A stretch of 64,000 bases of DNA. Source: Dryocosmus kuriphilus (Eukaryota; Arthropoda; Insecta; Hymenoptera; Cynipidae). The position numbers were made by a program, and so were the translations under genes. Location of the stretch: positions 181,490,687-181,554,686 of the forward strand of contig CM076191.1 in the NCBI GenBank assembly GCA_038277395.1. The letters run 5' to 3'. Below are positions 62,900 through 64,000 of the stretch, piece by piece (positions within the stretch are counted from its first letter, which is position 1; each line of letters starts with the position of its first letter). The notes under the pieces were generated by a model. The model worked only from the letters and a program-made list of their open reading frames with translations, ran no database searches and was not told the DNA's origin.

Positions 62900-64000
62900 C
62901 TTTTATCTTTAAGTCCTATTGATACCAATATTAATAACCATAGAATTGATTCGATTCCTGATCCTTGGATTATTAATCTGACAGAATAAAACTATTCCTA
63001 CACCGGTTTCTGACATTATTCGTTTAAGACCTAAATTTAGTTCTTGTTTTACTTCAGGAAAGAAAGAACAGATTTTGGAAATTTTAAAGATTTTGAAGTG
63101 AATCTGGATAAAATACCTTTGGAATTTAGAGATGAACTTAGAAACAAAGTCCTCTCTCTAACATCAAACTACATAAAAAAACCTAAGGGAATATCTATGA
63201 TTGACAAGGAAATAGCAAAAAATATCAAAATTACAAAAGATTTTTTAACACACAATAATGACATTTTGGTCACACGTGCCGACAAAGGCAATATTACTGT
63301 TCTTCTTGATAAATCATCTTACTATTCTAAAATGGAAACAATGTTAAATGATCCTAATACTTATAATGTAATTAATTCAAATCCTTTTAAAAAACTACAA
63401 AATTCAACTCACAAGCTTTTAAATAATTGGTATATAAAAGGATATCTAGGTAAAAATATAAAGAAAAACACAATTTCAACTTCTAATACTAACATCGCTC
63501 GGATGTACGGTCTTCCGAAAGTACAAAAAAAGAAAATTTTCCTCTTAGGCCTGTTGTTTCCTACATAAATTCTCCTACTTATTTTCTTGCAAAAACTTTA
63601 AACCAAATCTTAACTGACTCAATTTCGAAATTAAATTCTTTTGTAAAAAATTCCATTTCATTCCATGATACTATCACAAAAATCAAATTTCCAAATAACC
63701 ACATCTTCTTATCATTAGACGTTTCCTCTTTGTTTACTAACATTCCACTAAACCTATTTCTAGATGACATCGAAAAAAGATGGCCACATATTAAAAAATT
63801 TACTAATATACCACTAATTGAATTTAAAAATAGCATAATCTTCTTAAAGAATTCGACCTTTTTTCAATTTAATAATAAATTTTACAGTCAGAAATTCGGC
63901 ACCCCAATGGGTTCTCCGATTTCAGGAATATTAGCTGAGATAGTTTTACAGGATTTAGAGATTGATATTTTCAAAAAAATTGATTTTAAAATACACACTT
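62900..64000 (+). mobile_element. PLE 'E', continuing past the window
   Basis: Plus-strand PLE starting in the N-terminal region (DTNINNHRIDSIPDPWIINL) with frameshifts, and running through RT motif B at the window end. The GIY-YIG part must lie outside. Confidence 0.8.
62985..64000 (+). pseudogene. PLE 'E' reverse transcriptase (partial, frameshifted)
   Basis: After NKTIPTPVSDIIRLRPKF and a shift near 63080, a frame to 63568 reads PLEFRDELRNKVLSLTSNYI, TRADKGNITVLLDKSS and IARMYGLPKVQKK. A second shift near 63535 leads to RPVVSYINSPTYFLAKTLNQ, motif A FLSLDVSSLFTNIPLNLF and motif B FGTPMGSPISGILAEIVLQDL, cut by the window edge. Motif A matches the PLE consensus best of all copies here. Catalytic motif C is not in view. 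Confidence 0.82.

Overview
This is eukaryotic, AT-rich, intron-capable DNA, very probably from an insect. A hymenopteran is my inference from the mixture of Penelope-like elements, mariner and non-LTR families. It contains no operons, rRNA or CRISPR, I saw no tRNA, and I recognise no conserved single-copy host gene. Almost everything readable belongs to transposable elements, most of them broken, nested or arranged as inverted repeats. The setting resembles a repeat-dense or heterochromatic block.

Layout. 1-3260 holds fold-back and TIR repeats. 3261-20020 is a deep nest. A hAT-like transposon (3489-16462, minus strand, CAGGGTGTC-type TIRs) is split by an inverted pair of Penelope-like elements (PLE 'A'). 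The pair encloses another PLE ('B') and a TA-flanked pogo-like element. A 3.3-kb DNA transposon with an unnamed transposase type (12024-15360) lies in the same nest and abuts a ~347-bp direct duplication at both ends. To the right, PLE 'G' (16999-19538) sits inside PLE 'F' with a perfect 12-bp target duplication. 20197-22742 is a TA-flanked TIR element carrying a multi-exon gene with SAM-like and C2H2 zinc-finger segments. 23940-25760 is a minus-strand LINE containing a Tigger-like MITE. 26405-28422 holds a second remnant of the unnamed transposase type next to a CACGGAG-ended TIR element.

30815-34876 is a fold-back satellite invaded by an inverted PLE pair ('C') and joined to PLE 'D'. 34877-38256 is a TIR element with a hammerhead-like motif near one end. 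39112-40340 is tandem and fold-back AT repeat. 40783-41990 is a mariner. 42122-45780 is a Ty3/gypsy-type element present as inverted halves. 47540-50692 holds a PLE endonuclease fragment and a plus-strand LINE ending in (TA)n. 50693-52845 and 54604-59116 are two fold-backs built of ~150-bp tandem units. 59969-61584 is a near-perfect 1.6-kb palindrome. 62424-62850 is a partial copy of the 54604 element. 62900-64000 is PLE 'E', running off the window.

The coding elements supply reverse transcriptases with GIY-YIG endonucleases (PLEs), LINE reverse transcriptases, a gypsy-type integrase, and mariner, hAT and unclassified transposases. Nearly all carry stops or frameshifts. The most interesting items are the intron-bearing zinc-finger gene in a TIR element, the unclassified transposon with its unusually long flanking duplication, the hammerhead ribozyme motifs in PLE ends, and the opposed tandem arrays inside TA-flanked elements.
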